Shown here in pieces: positions 1 to 11,552 of a stretch of 37,594 nucleotides of DNA. The stretch is from an uncultured Demequina sp. GTDB lineage: Bacteria; Actinomycetota; Actinomycetes; Actinomycetales; Demequinaceae. The stretch lies in NCBI GenBank assembly GCA_937925595.1, contig CALALQ010000410.1:1-37594 (forward strand), in the 5' to 3' direction. The position numbers and the translations under genes were made by a program. The notes below the pieces were generated by a model. The model saw only the letters and a list, made by a program, of their open reading frames with translations, searched no databases and was not told the origin of the DNA. The first letter of the stretch is position 1. Each line of letters starts with the position of its first letter.

Positions 1-511
1 CCGGAGTCTGCCCACCCGACCAGATGATCATGCGCATCCCGAAGATGTCGAAAGCCGAATCTTTGTATGTGGCCCACGTGAGGCCCGCGCCTCTGGGACT
101 GAGGAAGCCAAGCAGCAGGCTCACGAGCCATATCGCGCCGCCTGCAAGACTCGCATAGATCGCAGCGATGGGAATGACCGTGATCTGGGTCGATGGGTGG
201 ATCCGTCGTTCGAGCGTGATTGCCACGGCCGCGACAGCAAGACCCGCGACGGTTACGCCATATCCGGGGTTGACACCCATCACGCGTGCGCCGACTAGCG
301 CCGCGAACGTTGACAGTTGCCACGCGATGAAACCAGTGGCAATCGCGAGGGGCAGGCCGTATCGTTTGGCCGCGACTGTCGCAATCGCGCCCGCGCCGAG
401 CAGCATGACGGCAGCAGGTGGCCAAACGAACACAGCCGCAACCGCAGAGACCACTGCGAGCGTGGCAAGGACGCGCGTGACCGAGGATCGTGGCTTCACG
501 GCGGTTCGCAT
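1..511 (-). CDS. Polytopic membrane protein of unknown function, N-terminal part (runs off window)
   Basis: On the minus strand an uninterrupted frame runs from an ATG at 511-509 to the window edge, giving 170 residues of an incomplete protein. The start has a basic N-terminus (MRTAVKPRSS), followed by about five hydrophobic stretches near residues 12-30, 32-48, 52-72, 84-100 and 112-137, typical of an integral membrane protein. After the fifth segment comes a hydrophilic loop with TYKDSAFDIFGMR, an arrangement seen in large actinobacterial multi-spanning proteins of unknown role; that likeness is only an impression. The start is supported by a TACTCT box six bases upstream, suggesting a leaderless transcript. 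It is divergent from aroQ. No function can be assigned from the visible part, and the rest of the gene lies outside the window. Confidence 0.7.
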   Translation of the reverse strand, partial: MRTAVKPRSSVTRVLATLAVVSAVAAVFVWPPAAVMLLGAGAIATVAAKRYGLPLAIATGFIAWQLSTFAALVGARVMGVNPGYGVTVAGLAVAAVAITLERRIHPSTQITVIPIAAIYASLAGGAIWLVSLLLGFLSPRGAGLTWATYKDSAFDIFGMRMIIWSGGQTP

Positions 512-517
512 GGGCCG

Positions 518-523
518 AGAGTA
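518..523 (-). promoter_or_regulatory. -10-like box for the minus-strand membrane protein gene
   Basis: TACTCT on the minus strand lies 6 nt before the ATG at 511, a spacing that would put the transcript start at or next to the start codon. No convincing -35 is visible. The region 512-638 between the divergent genes holds only this box and the aroQ box. Confidence 0.4.
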
Positions 524-626
524 CCGAGCGAACGCGCGAGCGCGTGGGAAGCGCTCGCCGTTGACGACAAGGCTCCACAAGTCCGCATCGCCGACTGCGC
601 ACTAAGACGAACGCCGTGTTGAACGC

Positions 627-632
627 TACTGT
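627..632 (+). promoter_or_regulatory. -10-like box for aroQ, probable leaderless start
   Basis: TACTGT sits 6 nt before the aroQ ATG at 639, and no Shine-Dalgarno sequence is present between them. This is the geometry expected of a leaderless mRNA, common in actinobacteria. A -35 is not clear. Confidence 0.45.
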
Positions 633-638
633 GTCGCC

Positions 639-1085
639 ATGAGCACCGTCCTCGTCCTCAACGGCCCCAACCTTGGCCGACTCGGCACTCGAGAGCCCCA
701 AAAGTACGGCACCACCACTCACGACGAGCTGGTGGCGCTCATCGCCGAATGGGGAGCGAGTGTCGGCCTGGAGGCCGTGGTGCGGCAAAGTGACAGCGAA
801 ACGGACCTGGTTCACTGGATCCACGAGGCCGTCGACAACACGTGGCACGTGGTGCTCAACCCTGCGGCATTCACCCACTACTCATACGCCTTGCGCGACG
901 CGTGTGCGCTGGTGCCTGAGGCAGGACTGTCCCTGGTAGAGGTGCATTTGACGAACCCGGCCGCGCGCGAGGAGTTCCGCCACACCTCGGTCATCTCGGG
1001 GGTTGCTACGGGAACCATCGCGGGCTTCGGCGTGGACTCCTACCGCCTCGCGATCGAGGCGGTCGCTGCGCGTCGGCTAGACTAG
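639..1085 (+). CDS. aroQ: Type II 3-dehydroquinate dehydratase
   Basis: Converts 3-dehydroquinate to 3-dehydroshikimate in the cytosolic shikimate pathway. At 148 residues it has the usual length of the small dodecameric type II enzyme. The N-terminal motif LNGPNLGRLGTREPQKYG (7-24) carries the catalytic tyrosine (Y23) and the active-site arginine (R18). LNPAAFTHYSYALRDA (73-88) and EVHLTN (101-106, with catalytic H103) follow, then RHTSVISG (114-121) and the GTIAGFG loop (125-131). The other shikimate genes are not in the window; in many actinobacteria aroQ sits just before efp, as here. The stop codon overlaps the promoter box of efp. Identification is secure from the motifs. Confidence 0.96.
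   Translation: MSTVLVLNGPNLGRLGTREPQKYGTTTHDELVALIAEWGASVGLEAVVRQSDSETDLVHWIHEAVDNTWHVVLNPAAFTHYSYALRDACALVPEAGLSLVEVHLTNPAAREEFRHTSVISGVATGTIAGFGVDSYRLAIEAVAARRLD
1078..1083 (+). promoter_or_regulatory. -10 box TAGACT for efp, probable leaderless start
   Basis: TAGACT lies inside the last codons of aroQ and 8 nt before the GTG start of efp at 1092. There is no Shine-Dalgarno sequence before that GTG, so a leaderless transcript is likely. The same hexamer recurs before rpoZ, metK and tatA in this window. Confidence 0.55.
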
Positions 1086-1091
1086 CCAGCC

Positions 1092-1655
1092 GTGGCTACC
1101 TCGAACGACATCAAGAACGGCTCCGTACTGAACCTCGACGGCAACCTGTGGACCGTCATTGAGTTCCAGCACGTCAAGCCCGGCAAGGGCGGTGCGTTCG
1201 TGCGCACCAAGCTCAAGAACGTGCTCACCGGAAAGGTCGTCGACAAGACCTTCAATGCCGGCATCAAGGTCGATTTCGAGACCGTTGATCGTCGCTCGAT
1301 GCAGTACCTGTACTTCGACGGCACGTCGTACGTCTTCATGGACCCGGACACCTTTGACCAGGTCAACGTGTCTGCCGCGGTCATGGGCGACGCGACGGAC
1401 TGGCTGCTCGAAAACGAGACCGCTGTCATCGGCTCGCACAATGGCAACCCGATCTTCCTTGAGCTTCCCGCCTCCGTGGTCCTTGAGGTGACGTACACCG
1501 AACCGGGCCTGCAGGGTGACCGTTCGTCCGGTGGCACCAAGCCTGCAACCCTCGAGACGGGTAAGCAGATTCAGGTGCCGCTGTTCCTCGAGGCCGGCGT
1601 CAAGGTCAAGGTCAACACCGAGACCGGCGAGTACCTGGGGCGCGTGAACGACTAG
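1092..1655 (+). CDS. efp: Translation elongation factor P
   Basis: EF-P binds between the P and E sites of stalled ribosomes and helps peptide bond formation at polyproline runs. The 187-residue protein has the standard three-domain length. The N-terminal KOW-like domain carries the loop KPGKGGAF (29-36), whose tip lysine K32 is the position that is modified in some bacteria; no modification enzyme is visible here. The C-terminal OB domain ends with the conserved GEYLGRVND. The start is a GTG with a TAGACT box 8 nt before it. The next gene, nusB, starts on the base after the efp stop codon, so the two are very likely cotranscribed. Confidence 0.97.
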   Translation: MATSNDIKNGSVLNLDGNLWTVIEFQHVKPGKGGAFVRTKLKNVLTGKVVDKTFNAGIKVDFETVDRRSMQYLYFDGTSYVFMDPDTFDQVNVSAAVMGDATDWLLENETAVIGSHNGNPIFLELPASVVLEVTYTEPGLQGDRSSGGTKPATLETGKQIQVPLFLEAGVKVKVNTETGEYLGRVND

Positions 1656-2090
1656 GTGGCAGCACGCACCAAAGCACGCAAGCGCGCGCTCGACATCCTC
1701 TTTGAAGCGGACCAGCGCGGCGAGAACATCGTCGCTGTCCTCGACGACCGCCTCAATGATTCGGGCCGCGAAACCCCGCTTCCTGAGTACTCCGAGCAAC
1801 TCGTCAGGGGAGTGGCGCGCCGCTGGCTCGAGCTCAACACGCTGATCGAGCAAGCGTCGCCCAACTGGACGCTTTCCCGCATGCCTGCCGTGGACCGCGC
1901 GATCCTGCGCATCGGCGCTTGGGAGATCCTCGACAATCCTGACGTCGCCACCGCCGTGGCCATCGATGAGGCCGTCGAGCTCGCCCGTGACCTGTCCACC
2001 GCCGATTCGCCCGCCTTCATCAACGGCATCCTCGGCACCATCGCTCGCGACGCTCCGGCGCTGCCACAGAACGACCCGGACGCGGACTGA
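1656..2090 (+). CDS. nusB: Transcription antitermination factor NusB
   Basis: NusB with NusE (ribosomal protein S10) binds boxA RNA and supports rRNA antitermination. The 144-residue all-helical protein matches the family: KARKRALDILFEADQRG near the N-terminus, VRGVARRWLELNTLIEQASPNW in the centre (about 50-71), and DRAILRIGAWEIL followed by AVAIDEAVELAR and AFINGILGTIAR near the C-terminus. The GTG start directly abuts the efp stop codon, so translation is probably coupled. The efp-nusB-pyrR order is common in actinobacteria. It has a short acidic tail (PQNDPDAD). Confidence 0.96.
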   Translation: MAARTKARKRALDILFEADQRGENIVAVLDDRLNDSGRETPLPEYSEQLVRGVARRWLELNTLIEQASPNWTLSRMPAVDRAILRIGAWEILDNPDVATAVAIDEAVELARDLSTADSPAFINGILGTIARDAPALPQNDPDAD

Positions 2091-2096
2091 GTCCGG

Positions 2097-2102
2097 TAGA
2101 GT
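2097..2102 (+). promoter_or_regulatory. -10-like box TAGAGT of the pyrimidine operon
   Basis: TAGAGT lies just after the nusB stop and about 58 nt before the pyrR start. Transcription from here would begin near 2109 and give a leader of about 50 nt holding the PyrR-binding hairpin. No good -35 is visible. Confidence 0.45.
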
Positions 2103-2116
2103 TGCCGCAACATCCA

Positions 2117-2151
2117 CTCCTTTAAGTCCGTCCAGTGAGGCGGGGAAGGAG
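2117..2151 (+). promoter_or_regulatory. PyrR-binding RNA hairpin that sequesters the pyrR Shine-Dalgarno
   Basis: The leader folds into a two-part hairpin. A lower stem pairs CTCCTT (2117-2122) with AAGGAG (2146-2151), the latter being the pyrR ribosome binding site. An upper stem (2127-2132 with 2139-2144) closes the hexaloop CAGTGA at 2133-2138. That loop fits the CNGNGA consensus of PyrR-binding loops in Bacillus pyr leaders, and the stretch TCCAGTGAGGC resembles the Bacillus site. There is no terminator in the leader, so the likely mode is translational repression: UMP-loaded PyrR would stabilise the hairpin and hide the AAGGAGG. PyrR-dependent translational repression is known in Mycobacterium smegmatis. 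The pairing is seen in the sequence; the mechanism is inferred. Confidence 0.8.
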
Positions 2152-2159
2152 GTAGCCAG

Positions 2160-2708
2160 GTGACTGGCACCATTCTTGGCGCGCCCGACATCTCCCGGGC
2201 GCTCAAGCGCATCGCTCACGAGATCGTCGAGCGCAACGACGGCGCAGCGTCGGTCATTCTCCTCGGTATCCCCACGCGTGGACTGCCTTTGGCGCATCGT
2301 CTGGCCGACGCTCTGGCGGCCATCGAGCCAGCGTTCAGTCCCGCTGAGCGCACCGGGGCACTCGACATCACGATGTACCGCGACGACCTGCACAAGCAGC
2401 CCACGCGCAGCATCGGCACCACGACTCTTCCCGCCGAGGGAATCGACGACTCCGTGGTGGTGCTGGTAGATGATGTGTTCCACACGGGCCGGACGATCCG
2501 CGCGGCGCTCGACGCGATCAGCGACCTTGGCCGCCCCAGCGCGGTGCAGCTCGCGGTGCTCGTGGACCGCGGTCACCGCGAACTTCCCATCCGCGCGGAC
2601 TTCGTGGGCAAGAACATCCCCACCTCGCGCAGCGAGCGCGTCGACGTGCACCTCGCCGAGATCGACGGCGAGGACGCCGTCATTCTGAGGAGGGGTGAGG
2701 ACGCGTGA
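2160..2708 (+). CDS. pyrR: Bifunctional pyr operon regulator / uracil phosphoribosyltransferase PyrR
   Basis: PyrR binds pyr mRNA in response to UMP/UTP and PRPP and has weak uracil phosphoribosyltransferase activity. The 182-residue protein has the type I phosphoribosyltransferase fold with the PRPP loop [12 protein letters not shown] at 101-112. [13 protein letters not shown] (33-45) and [21 protein letters not shown] (136-156) are also typical of PyrR. The GTG start is set by AAGGAGG at 2146-2152, spaced 7 nt. The same Shine-Dalgarno lies in the lower stem of a PyrR-loop hairpin, so the gene probably regulates itself and, through overlapping reading frames, the genes after it. Its stop overlaps the pyrB GTG by 4 bases. 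Confidence 0.96.
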   Translation: MTGTILGAPDISRALKRIAHEIVERNDGAASVILLGIPTRGLPLAHRLADALAAIEPAFSPAERTGALDITMYRDDLHKQPTRSIGTTTLPAEGIDDSVVVLVDDVFHTGRTIRAALDAISDLGRPSAVQLAVLVDRGHRELPIRADFVGKNIPTSRSERVDVHLAEIDGEDAVILRRGEDA

Positions 2709-3667
2709 AGCACCTGCTGACCACCAAGGACTTGTCCCGAGAGGACGCCATCCGCATCCTTGACACCGCCGGTCAGATGGCCGCGACGCAAGAGCGCGAG
2801 ATTCGCAAGCTCCCCACGCTGCGCGGCAAGACTGTCGTGAATCTGTTCTTCGAGGACTCCACCCGCACACGCATCAGTTTCGAGGCGGCAGCCAAGCGCC
2901 TCAGTGCCGATGTCATCAACTTCTCCGCCAAGGGCTCCTCGGTGTCCAAGGGCGAGTCGCTCAAGGACACCGCCCTCACGCTCCAGGCGATGGGCGCCGA
3001 CGCTGTGGTGGTGCGTCACTGGGCGTCCGGTGCCGCCGAGCGCCTCGCGACCTCGGGGTGGATCCACGGCTCCGTGCTCAACGCAGGTGACGGCACCCAC
3101 CAGCACCCCACGCAGGCGCTGCTCGACGCCTACACGATGCGTCGCCACCTCGTGGAGTCTCCTGGGGCCGCCGGCCTGGACGGCCTGCGCGTGGCGATCG
3201 TTGGAGACATCCTCCACTCCCGCGTGGCCGGATCTAACGGCTACCTGCTGAACACCCTTGGCGCCAAGGTGAGCCTCGTGGCGCCCCCGACGCTGCTGCC
3301 AGTTGGCATCACGGCTCGCCCTGAGCTTGAGGTCTTCTACACGCTCGACGACGCGCTCGACGCCAACGAATACGACGCGATCATGATGCTGCGCGTGCAG
3401 CGCGAGCGCATGACCGGTGGCGGTGCGGCGTTCTTCCCGAGCCCCGAGGAGTACAGCCGCATGTACGGCCTCGACGCTGCCCGCATGGCGCGACTTCCCC
3501 AGCATGCGATCGTCATGCATCCCGGACCTATGAACCGCGGCCTCGAGATCAGCGCCGAGGCGGCCGATTCGCCCCGCTCGGTGATCGTCGAGCAGGTGTC
3601 GAATGGCGTCGCCGTGCGCATGGCGGCCCTGTATCTGCTGCTGGCAGGAGAGGAGGCCGCAGCGTGA
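2705..3667 (+). CDS. pyrB: Aspartate carbamoyltransferase catalytic subunit
   Basis: Condenses carbamoyl phosphate with aspartate to carbamoyl aspartate, the second step of UMP synthesis. The 320-residue length is normal for the catalytic chain. The carbamoyl phosphate motif STRTR is at 52-56, preceded by FFED; KGES, part of the mobile 80s loop, lies at 82-85; HPTQALLD at 134-141 and MHPGPMNRG at 271-279 complete the signature. No pyrI regulatory subunit is present, as usual in actinobacteria. The gene overlaps pyrR and pyrC by 4 bases (GTGA), indicating translational coupling, so the PyrR hairpin should control it. Confidence 0.97.
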   Translation: MKHLLTTKDLSREDAIRILDTAGQMAATQEREIRKLPTLRGKTVVNLFFEDSTRTRISFEAAAKRLSADVINFSAKGSSVSKGESLKDTALTLQAMGADAVVVRHWASGAAERLATSGWIHGSVLNAGDGTHQHPTQALLDAYTMRRHLVESPGAAGLDGLRVAIVGDILHSRVAGSNGYLLNTLGAKVSLVAPPTLLPVGITARPELEVFYTLDDALDANEYDAIMMLRVQRERMTGGGAAFFPSPEEYSRMYGLDAARMARLPQHAIVMHPGPMNRGLEISAEAADSPRSVIVEQVSNGVAVRMAALYLLLAGEEAAA

Positions 3668-4977
3668 GCCGGCCCATCGTCTTTGAGAACGTCTCGATCC
3701 TGGGAGAGCAGCAAGCCCATCTCGTCATCGATGGCGGCGAGATCGACGAGATTGTCACCGATGGTCACGTCAACACCCCTGCGGGTGCCATTGTGATCAA
3801 CGCTGAGGGCTTGATCGCCCTGCCCGGCCTCGTCGATCTGCACACTCACCTGCGCGAGCCCGGCCGCGAGGACGCCGAGACGATCGAGTCCGGCTCTCGC
3901 TCCGCAGCGCGGGGCGGGTTCACCGCCGTTCATGCGATGGCGAACACCACTCCCGTCGCCGACACCGCCGGAGTCGTGGAGCAGGTGTGGAGCCGCGGCA
4001 GGGAAGTGGGACTCGTCGACGTGTTCCCTGTGGGAGCGGTGACCGTTGGCCTTGGCGGCACACAACTGAGCGAGATGGGTGCCATGGCCAACTCGCGAGC
4101 GCGAGTGCGCGTCTTCAGCGATGACGGCAAGTGCGTGCACGATCCCGTCATCATGCGCCGCGCGCTCGAGTACGCGAAGACCTTTGACGCGGTCATCGCC
4201 CAGCACGCCCAGGACCCGCGCCTCACCGAGGGCGCGCAGATGCACGAAGGCATCGTGAGCGCAGAACTGGGTCTCGCTGGATGGCCAGCGGTAGCCGAAG
4301 AGTCGATCATCGCTCGCGACGTGCTGCTCGCGGGCCACGTGGGATCCCGCCTGCACGTGTGCCACGTGTCCACCGCGGGTTCCGTCGAGATCATCCGCTG
4401 GGCCAAGTCGCGAGGCATCAAGGTCACGGCAGAGGTCATGCCGCACCACCTCCTCCTCACTGACGAGTCCGTGCGCGGCTACGACCCTCGCTTCAAGGTC
4501 AATCCGCCGCTGCGCACCCAGGAGGACGTCGACGCGGTGCGCGCGGGGCTCGCCGACGGCACTATCGACATCGTCGCGACGGATCACGCCCCGCACCCTG
4601 ATGAGGACAAGGACTGCGAGTGGGGTGCCGCAGCTATGGGCATGATCGGCCTGGAAACGGCCCTGGGAATCGTCCAGAAGACGATGGTGGACTCCGGGCT
4701 GTTGACCTGGGCGCAGGTCGCCCAGGCGCTGTCCACCGTCCCCGCCCAGATCGGCCGCGTCGACGACGTCCACGGCCGTCCGCTCGCCAAGGGAGAGCCC
4801 GCGAACATCGTCCTCGTCGATCCGCAGGACAATTGGACTGTTGACCCGTCAGCGACGGCCAGTCGCAGCAATAACTCGCCCTTCGGCGGGGTGGAGCTGC
4901 CAGGCAGGGCAGTCGCGACTTTCCTGCGAGGAGTGCCGACGCACCTCGCCGCACGATTCGAAGGAGCCTTTGCGTGA
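3664..4977 (+). CDS. pyrC: Dihydroorotase, class I
   Basis: Cyclises carbamoyl aspartate to dihydroorotate, the third step of UMP synthesis. The protein has 437 residues, in the range of class I enzymes of the amidohydrolase superfamily. The metal-binding HxH lies in [10 protein letters not shown] (58-67, H60 and H62). ATDHAPH (305-311) contributes the catalytic aspartate D307. Between them are DDGK, AQHAQD and the HVSTAGS motif. The C-terminal [10 protein letters not shown] is typical of the family. GTG start, overlapping pyrB by 4 bases; its own stop overlaps carA in the same manner. No pyrD or pyrE is present in this operon. Confidence 0.97.
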   Translation: MSRPIVFENVSILGEQQAHLVIDGGEIDEIVTDGHVNTPAGAIVINAEGLIALPGLVDLHTHLREPGREDAETIESGSRSAARGGFTAVHAMANTTPVADTAGVVEQVWSRGREVGLVDVFPVGAVTVGLGGTQLSEMGAMANSRARVRVFSDDGKCVHDPVIMRRALEYAKTFDAVIAQHAQDPRLTEGAQMHEGIVSAELGLAGWPAVAEESIIARDVLLAGHVGSRLHVCHVSTAGSVEIIRWAKSRGIKVTAEVMPHHLLLTDESVRGYDPRFKVNPPLRTQEDVDAVRAGLADGTIDIVATDHAPHPDEDKDCEWGAAAMGMIGLETALGIVQKTMVDSGLLTWAQVAQALSTVPAQIGRVDDVHGRPLAKGEPANIVLVDPQDNWTVDPSATASRSNNSPFGGVELPGRAVATFLRGVPTHLAARFEGAFA

Positions 4978-6103
4978 GCACCGACACCGCCATCCTGGTA
5001 CTCGAGGACGGCCAGACCTTCGAGGGCCGCGCGTACGGCGCCAAGGGACAGACGCTCGGCGAGATCGTCTTCAACACCGGCATGACCGGGTACCAGGAGA
5101 CTCTCACCGACCCGAGCTATCACAAGCAGATCGTCGTCATGACGGCGCCGCACATCGGCAACACGGGCATGAACGATGAGGACCCGGAATCCCGTCAGAT
5201 CTGGGTTGCCGGCTATGTGGTGCGCGACCCTGCGCGTCGCCCCAGCAACTGGCGCTCTCGCCGCTCGCTCGACGAGGTCCTCGAGCGCGAAGGGATCGTG
5301 GGGCTCAGCGGCATCGACACTCGCCAGCTCACGCGCATCCTGCGCAGCTCCGGCGTCATGCGCGCTGGCATCTTCTCCGGCAGCGCGCTCGCCCCCGTTG
5401 AGGAGCTGCTCGAGCGGGTGCGTTCGGCCGACGCTATGGAAGGCTCCAGCCTCGCTCGCGAGGTCTCGGTGCCGGCCGAGTACACGGTCGAGCCGCCGGA
5501 GGGCACCCCGGTGCGCCGTCATGTTGTGGCGGTGGACCTTGGCATCAAGGCGATGACGCCCGAGCTGATGGCTCAGCGCGGCATGCGCGTCACTGTCGTG
5601 CCCGCGACCACGACGGCAGAGGAGATCCTGGCGAAGAAGCCCGACGGCGTCTTCTTCTCGAACGGCCCTGGCGACCCGGGCGCCGATGACGCCTCCGTCG
5701 AGACGCTGCGCAAGGTGCTGAGCGCCGGCGTGCCGTTCTTTGGCATCTGCTACGGCAACCAGATTCTTGGCCGCGCGCTCGGCTACGGCACCTACAAGCT
5801 CCAGTTCGGCCACCGTGGCATCAACCAGCCGGTCGTCGATCGCTCCACCGGCAAGGTGGAGATCACCGCCCACAACCACGGCTTCGCCGTCGACGCACCC
5901 CTTGAGGGAGCGTCGGACAGTCCCGCGGGGTTCGGCAAGGTGCGCGTGAGCCACGTCAACCTCAACGACAACGTGGTCGAGGGCCTCGAATGCCTCGACA
6001 TCCCTGCGTTCTCGGTGCAGTACCACCCGGAGGCGGCCGCAGGGCCGCACGATGCCGGCTACCTCTTCGACCGCTTCGACGCCCTCATGGAGGCCAAGAA
6101 CTA

Positions 6104-6104
<1 letters not shown>
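4974..6104 (+). CDS. carA: Carbamoyl phosphate synthase small subunit
   Basis: Glutamine amidotransferase subunit: hydrolyses glutamine and channels ammonia to CarB. The 376 residues hold the N-terminal CPSase small-chain domain (about 1-150, with [18 protein letters not shown] residues visible as [14 protein letters not shown]) and a class I glutaminase domain. The catalytic triad is C259 in GICYGNQ, H351 and E353 in QYHPEA. SNGPGDP forms the oxyanion-hole region. The nucleophile elbow reads GICYGNQ rather than the GICLGHQ of enterobacteria. GTG start overlapping pyrC by 4 bases; the stop TAA overlaps the carB ATG by one base. Confidence 0.97.
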
Positions 6105-9441
<3,337 letters not shown>

Positions 9442-9445
<4 letters not shown>

Positions 9446-10299
9446 CCATGACTTTCGGCGAGCGGCTTGCTGGCGCAATGCGGGACTGGGGTCCCCTCTG
9501 CGTCGGCATCGACCCGCATCCTCAGCTGCTCGCGCAGTGGGGAATGCCGGACACGGCAGAGTCGCTTCTCGCTTTCGGAGAGACCGTCCTCGAGGCTTCA
9601 ATGCGCTCGTGCGCCGCGGTGAAGCCCAACGCCGCATTCTTCGAGCGCCACGGTGCGCGCGGCATCGCGGCGCTTGAGCGCATCCTGGGCACCGCTCGCG
9701 ACAACAACATCCTCACGATCCTCGACGCCAAGCGCGGCGACATCGGCTCCACGATGGCGGCCTATGCGGACGCCTTCCTGCGCAAGGGCGCTCCGCTTGA
9801 GGCCGACGCCATCACCGTCTCCCCGTACCTCGGCTTCGGCTCGCTTGCGCCGGCACTGGAGCTCGCGGAGCAGAACGGCAAAGGGCTGTTCGTGCTCGCC
9901 CTGACCTCCAACCGTGAGGGTGCCTCGGTGCAGCACGCGGTAGGTGAGGATGGCCCCGTAGCCAAGGCCATTGCCGAGGCCGCCGCAGAACTGAACCGCG
10001 GCGCGCAGCCTATGGGTAGCGTCGGGCTGGTAGTTGGTGCCACAGTTGGCGAGGCGGTATCCGCTCTCGGCATCGATCTCGAGGCCGTGAACGGTCCGCT
10101 GCTGTCTCCAGGAGTCGGAGCCCAGGGTGCAAGCCCTGCCGATGTGGCGGCAGTCTTCGGGAACGCGACAGGCAATGTGCTCGTCAGCCAGTCGCGAGGG
10201 GTTCTGCAGGCAGGACCCTTTGTCGAGAAGCTCCGCGGAGCAATTCAGGCCGCAGCTGGCGCGGCCTCATTCATTCTGGGCCCACAGGTTCAGGAATAA
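9442..10299 (+). CDS. pyrF: Orotidine 5'-phosphate decarboxylase, type 2
   Basis: Final step of UMP synthesis, decarboxylating OMP. The 285-residue length and the motif [10 protein letters not shown] (95-104, catalytic D95, K97 and D100) define the longer type 2 family found in actinobacteria. GIDPHP (22-27) and VKPNAAFFE (60-68) are the substrate-binding strands at the N-terminus, and PGVGAQG lies in the phosphate-binding loop. The ATG at 9442 overlaps the carB stop (ATGA). A second ATG at 9448 is better spaced from the GGGGGA upstream, so the true start could be two codons later. It ends the pyr operon; mihF follows 16 nt later. Confidence 0.96.
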
Positions 10300-10315
10300 G
10301 GGGAAGGGAACCACG

Positions 10316-10630
10316 ATGGGGACACCCGAGCTATCGGATGAGCAGCGAGCCGCTGCATTGGTGAAGGCCACGGCCGTGCGTTCGGCACGTCGTGTATTCA
10401 AGGAACAGCTCGCAGCAGGCGAGTTTTCGCTCAAGGAGGCCATCTCCCGAGCGAAGGCTGACGAGGCGCTTGCAGGCATCCGTGTGCACGATCTGGTGCA
10501 GTGCCTCCCGGGCGTTGGGCCCAAGCGCGCAACGGCGATCATGGATGAGATCGGCATCTCTCACGCTCGCCGCGTCCGCGGCCTTGGTCAGCACCAGGTC
10601 GCCGCTCTCGTAGAACGTGAGCGCAGGTGA
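10316..10630 (+). CDS. mihF: Actinobacterial integration host factor (mIHF)
   Basis: Small nucleoid-associated protein unrelated to HU/IHF of proteobacteria; in mycobacteria and Streptomyces it binds and bends DNA and is important for growth or development. The 104-residue form starting at the ATG at 10316 is chosen because AAGGGGAAGGGA stands just before it; the open frame extends upstream into pyrF without a good start. The C-terminal half contains the helix-two-turn-helix DNA-binding motif [19 protein letters not shown] (64-82) followed by RRVRGLG. The pyrF-mihF-gmk-rpoZ order is conserved in many actinobacteria. Identification is firm from motif and context. Confidence 0.93.
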   Translation: MGTPELSDEQRAAALVKATAVRSARRVFKEQLAAGEFSLKEAISRAKADEALAGIRVHDLVQCLPGVGPKRATAIMDEIGISHARRVRGLGQHQVAALVERERR

Positions 10631-10640
10631 TCGAAACCCG

Positions 10641-11195
10641 ATGAGCAGACTCATCGTCCTTGCCGGACCGACAGCGGTGGGCAAGGGCACGGTGGTTCGC
10701 GCCCTCAGCGCCCGTGGAACCGGAGTATGGATCTCCATTTCCGCGACCACGAGAGAACCACGGCCCGGCGAGGTCGATGGGGTGCACTACTTTTTCGTGA
10801 CCCCCGAGCGCTTCGACGAGATGATCGAGCGCGGTGAGCTGCTGGAGTGGGCCGTGGTGCACGGCGTGCACCGCTATGGAACGCCGCGCGCCGCCGTCGA
10901 GGAGCACCTCGCTGCGGGCACTCCCGTGATTCTCGAGATTGATCTCCAGGGAGCGCGCCAGGTGCGTGAGACCATGCCGGAGGCGCTGTTCGTGTTCCTC
11001 GCGCCGCCGTCATGGGAAGAGCTCGTCGCTCGCCTCGTGGGGCGGGGGACGGAAGGCGAAGAGGAGCGCGAGCGTCGGCTTGCCACGGCGCGAGAGGAGC
11101 TCGCTGCCGAAAGCGAGTTCGATGTCACCATCGTCAATGACGACCTGGATCGCGCGGTCGGCGAGCTTGCCGCATTGATCGAAGCGCAGCGCTGA
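10641..11195 (+). CDS. gmk: Guanylate kinase
   Basis: Phosphorylates GMP to GDP with ATP. From the ATG at 10641 it has 184 residues with the P-loop GPTAVGKGT at 9-17, the GMP-binding [19 protein letters not shown] segment (about 34-52) and [11 protein letters not shown]. An in-frame GTG at 10617 would overlap mihF by 14 bases and add eight residues not expected in the family, so 10641 is preferred, although no strong Shine-Dalgarno precedes either. It lies 10 nt after mihF and is probably cotranscribed with it. A GC-rich 88-nt gap with an independent promoter for rpoZ follows. Confidence 0.95.
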   Translation: MSRLIVLAGPTAVGKGTVVRALSARGTGVWISISATTREPRPGEVDGVHYFFVTPERFDEMIERGELLEWAVVHGVHRYGTPRAAVEEHLAAGTPVILEIDLQGARQVRETMPEALFVFLAPPSWEELVARLVGRGTEGEEERERRLATAREELAAESEFDVTIVNDDLDRAVGELAALIEAQR

Positions 11196-11250
11196 GGCGC
11201 ACCTGCCGCCGCTTGAGGGAGGGGTGCGGCGCCTTCGCAGAGCGACACGG

Positions 11251-11256
11251 TAGACT
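11251..11256 (+). promoter_or_regulatory. -10 box TAGACT for rpoZ
   Basis: TAGACT lies 27 nt before the rpoZ GTG. Unlike most promoters in this window it would give a short leader (about 20 nt) with the Shine-Dalgarno GAGGAG at 11273-11278. No clear -35 is visible. Confidence 0.5.
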
Positions 11257-11283
11257 TATGCAGTTCTAGAACGAGGAGTAATT

Positions 11284-11550
11284 GTGGCCGGAACCGTTGC
11301 CAACCCTGAGGGCATCACCAATCCCCCTATCGACGAGCTGCTCGCGAAGGTGGACTCCAAGTACGCCCTCGTCGCTTACAGCGCCAAGCGCGCCCGCCAG
11401 ATCAATGCCTACTACGAGGCGCTGTCTGAGGGTCACTTCGAGAACGTTGGCCCGCTCGTCGAGGCCGACTCCACCGACAAGCCGCTCTCAGTCGCGCTGC
11501 GCGAGATCAACCAGGGCGGGCTTCTCGAGCTGGGGCGCACCGAGGACTGA
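11284..11550 (+). CDS. rpoZ: RNA polymerase omega subunit
   Basis: Omega helps assemble and stabilise the beta-prime subunit in RNA polymerase. The protein is 88 residues, with the N-terminal segment [18 protein letters not shown] (about 13-30) and the signature [13 protein letters not shown] (32-44), which contacts beta-prime. The C-terminus ([18 protein letters not shown]) is as in other actinobacteria. GTG start, with GAGGAG at 11273-11278 spaced 5 nt. coaBC starts 2 nt after its stop, so the two are cotranscribed, a conserved arrangement. Confidence 0.96.
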   Translation: MAGTVANPEGITNPPIDELLAKVDSKYALVAYSAKRARQINAYYEALSEGHFENVGPLVEADSTDKPLSVALREINQGGLLELGRTED

Positions 11551-11552
11551 TC

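Noticed and set aside
168..605. Open frame of 145 codons on the + strand opposite the first gene
   Set aside because: It is arginine-, threonine- and alanine-rich low-complexity sequence with no family likeness, and is the shadow of the minus-strand membrane protein, which has clear hydrophobic periodicity.
1077..2870. Minus-strand frame of 597 codons across efp, nusB and pyrR
   Set aside because: Antisense shadow of three well-identified genes; no domain or ribosome binding site.
11196..11233. Terminator hairpin between gmk and rpoZ
   Set aside because: GGCGCACC and GGTGCGGCGCC pair only with bulges over a long loop and no T-run follows; too weak to list.
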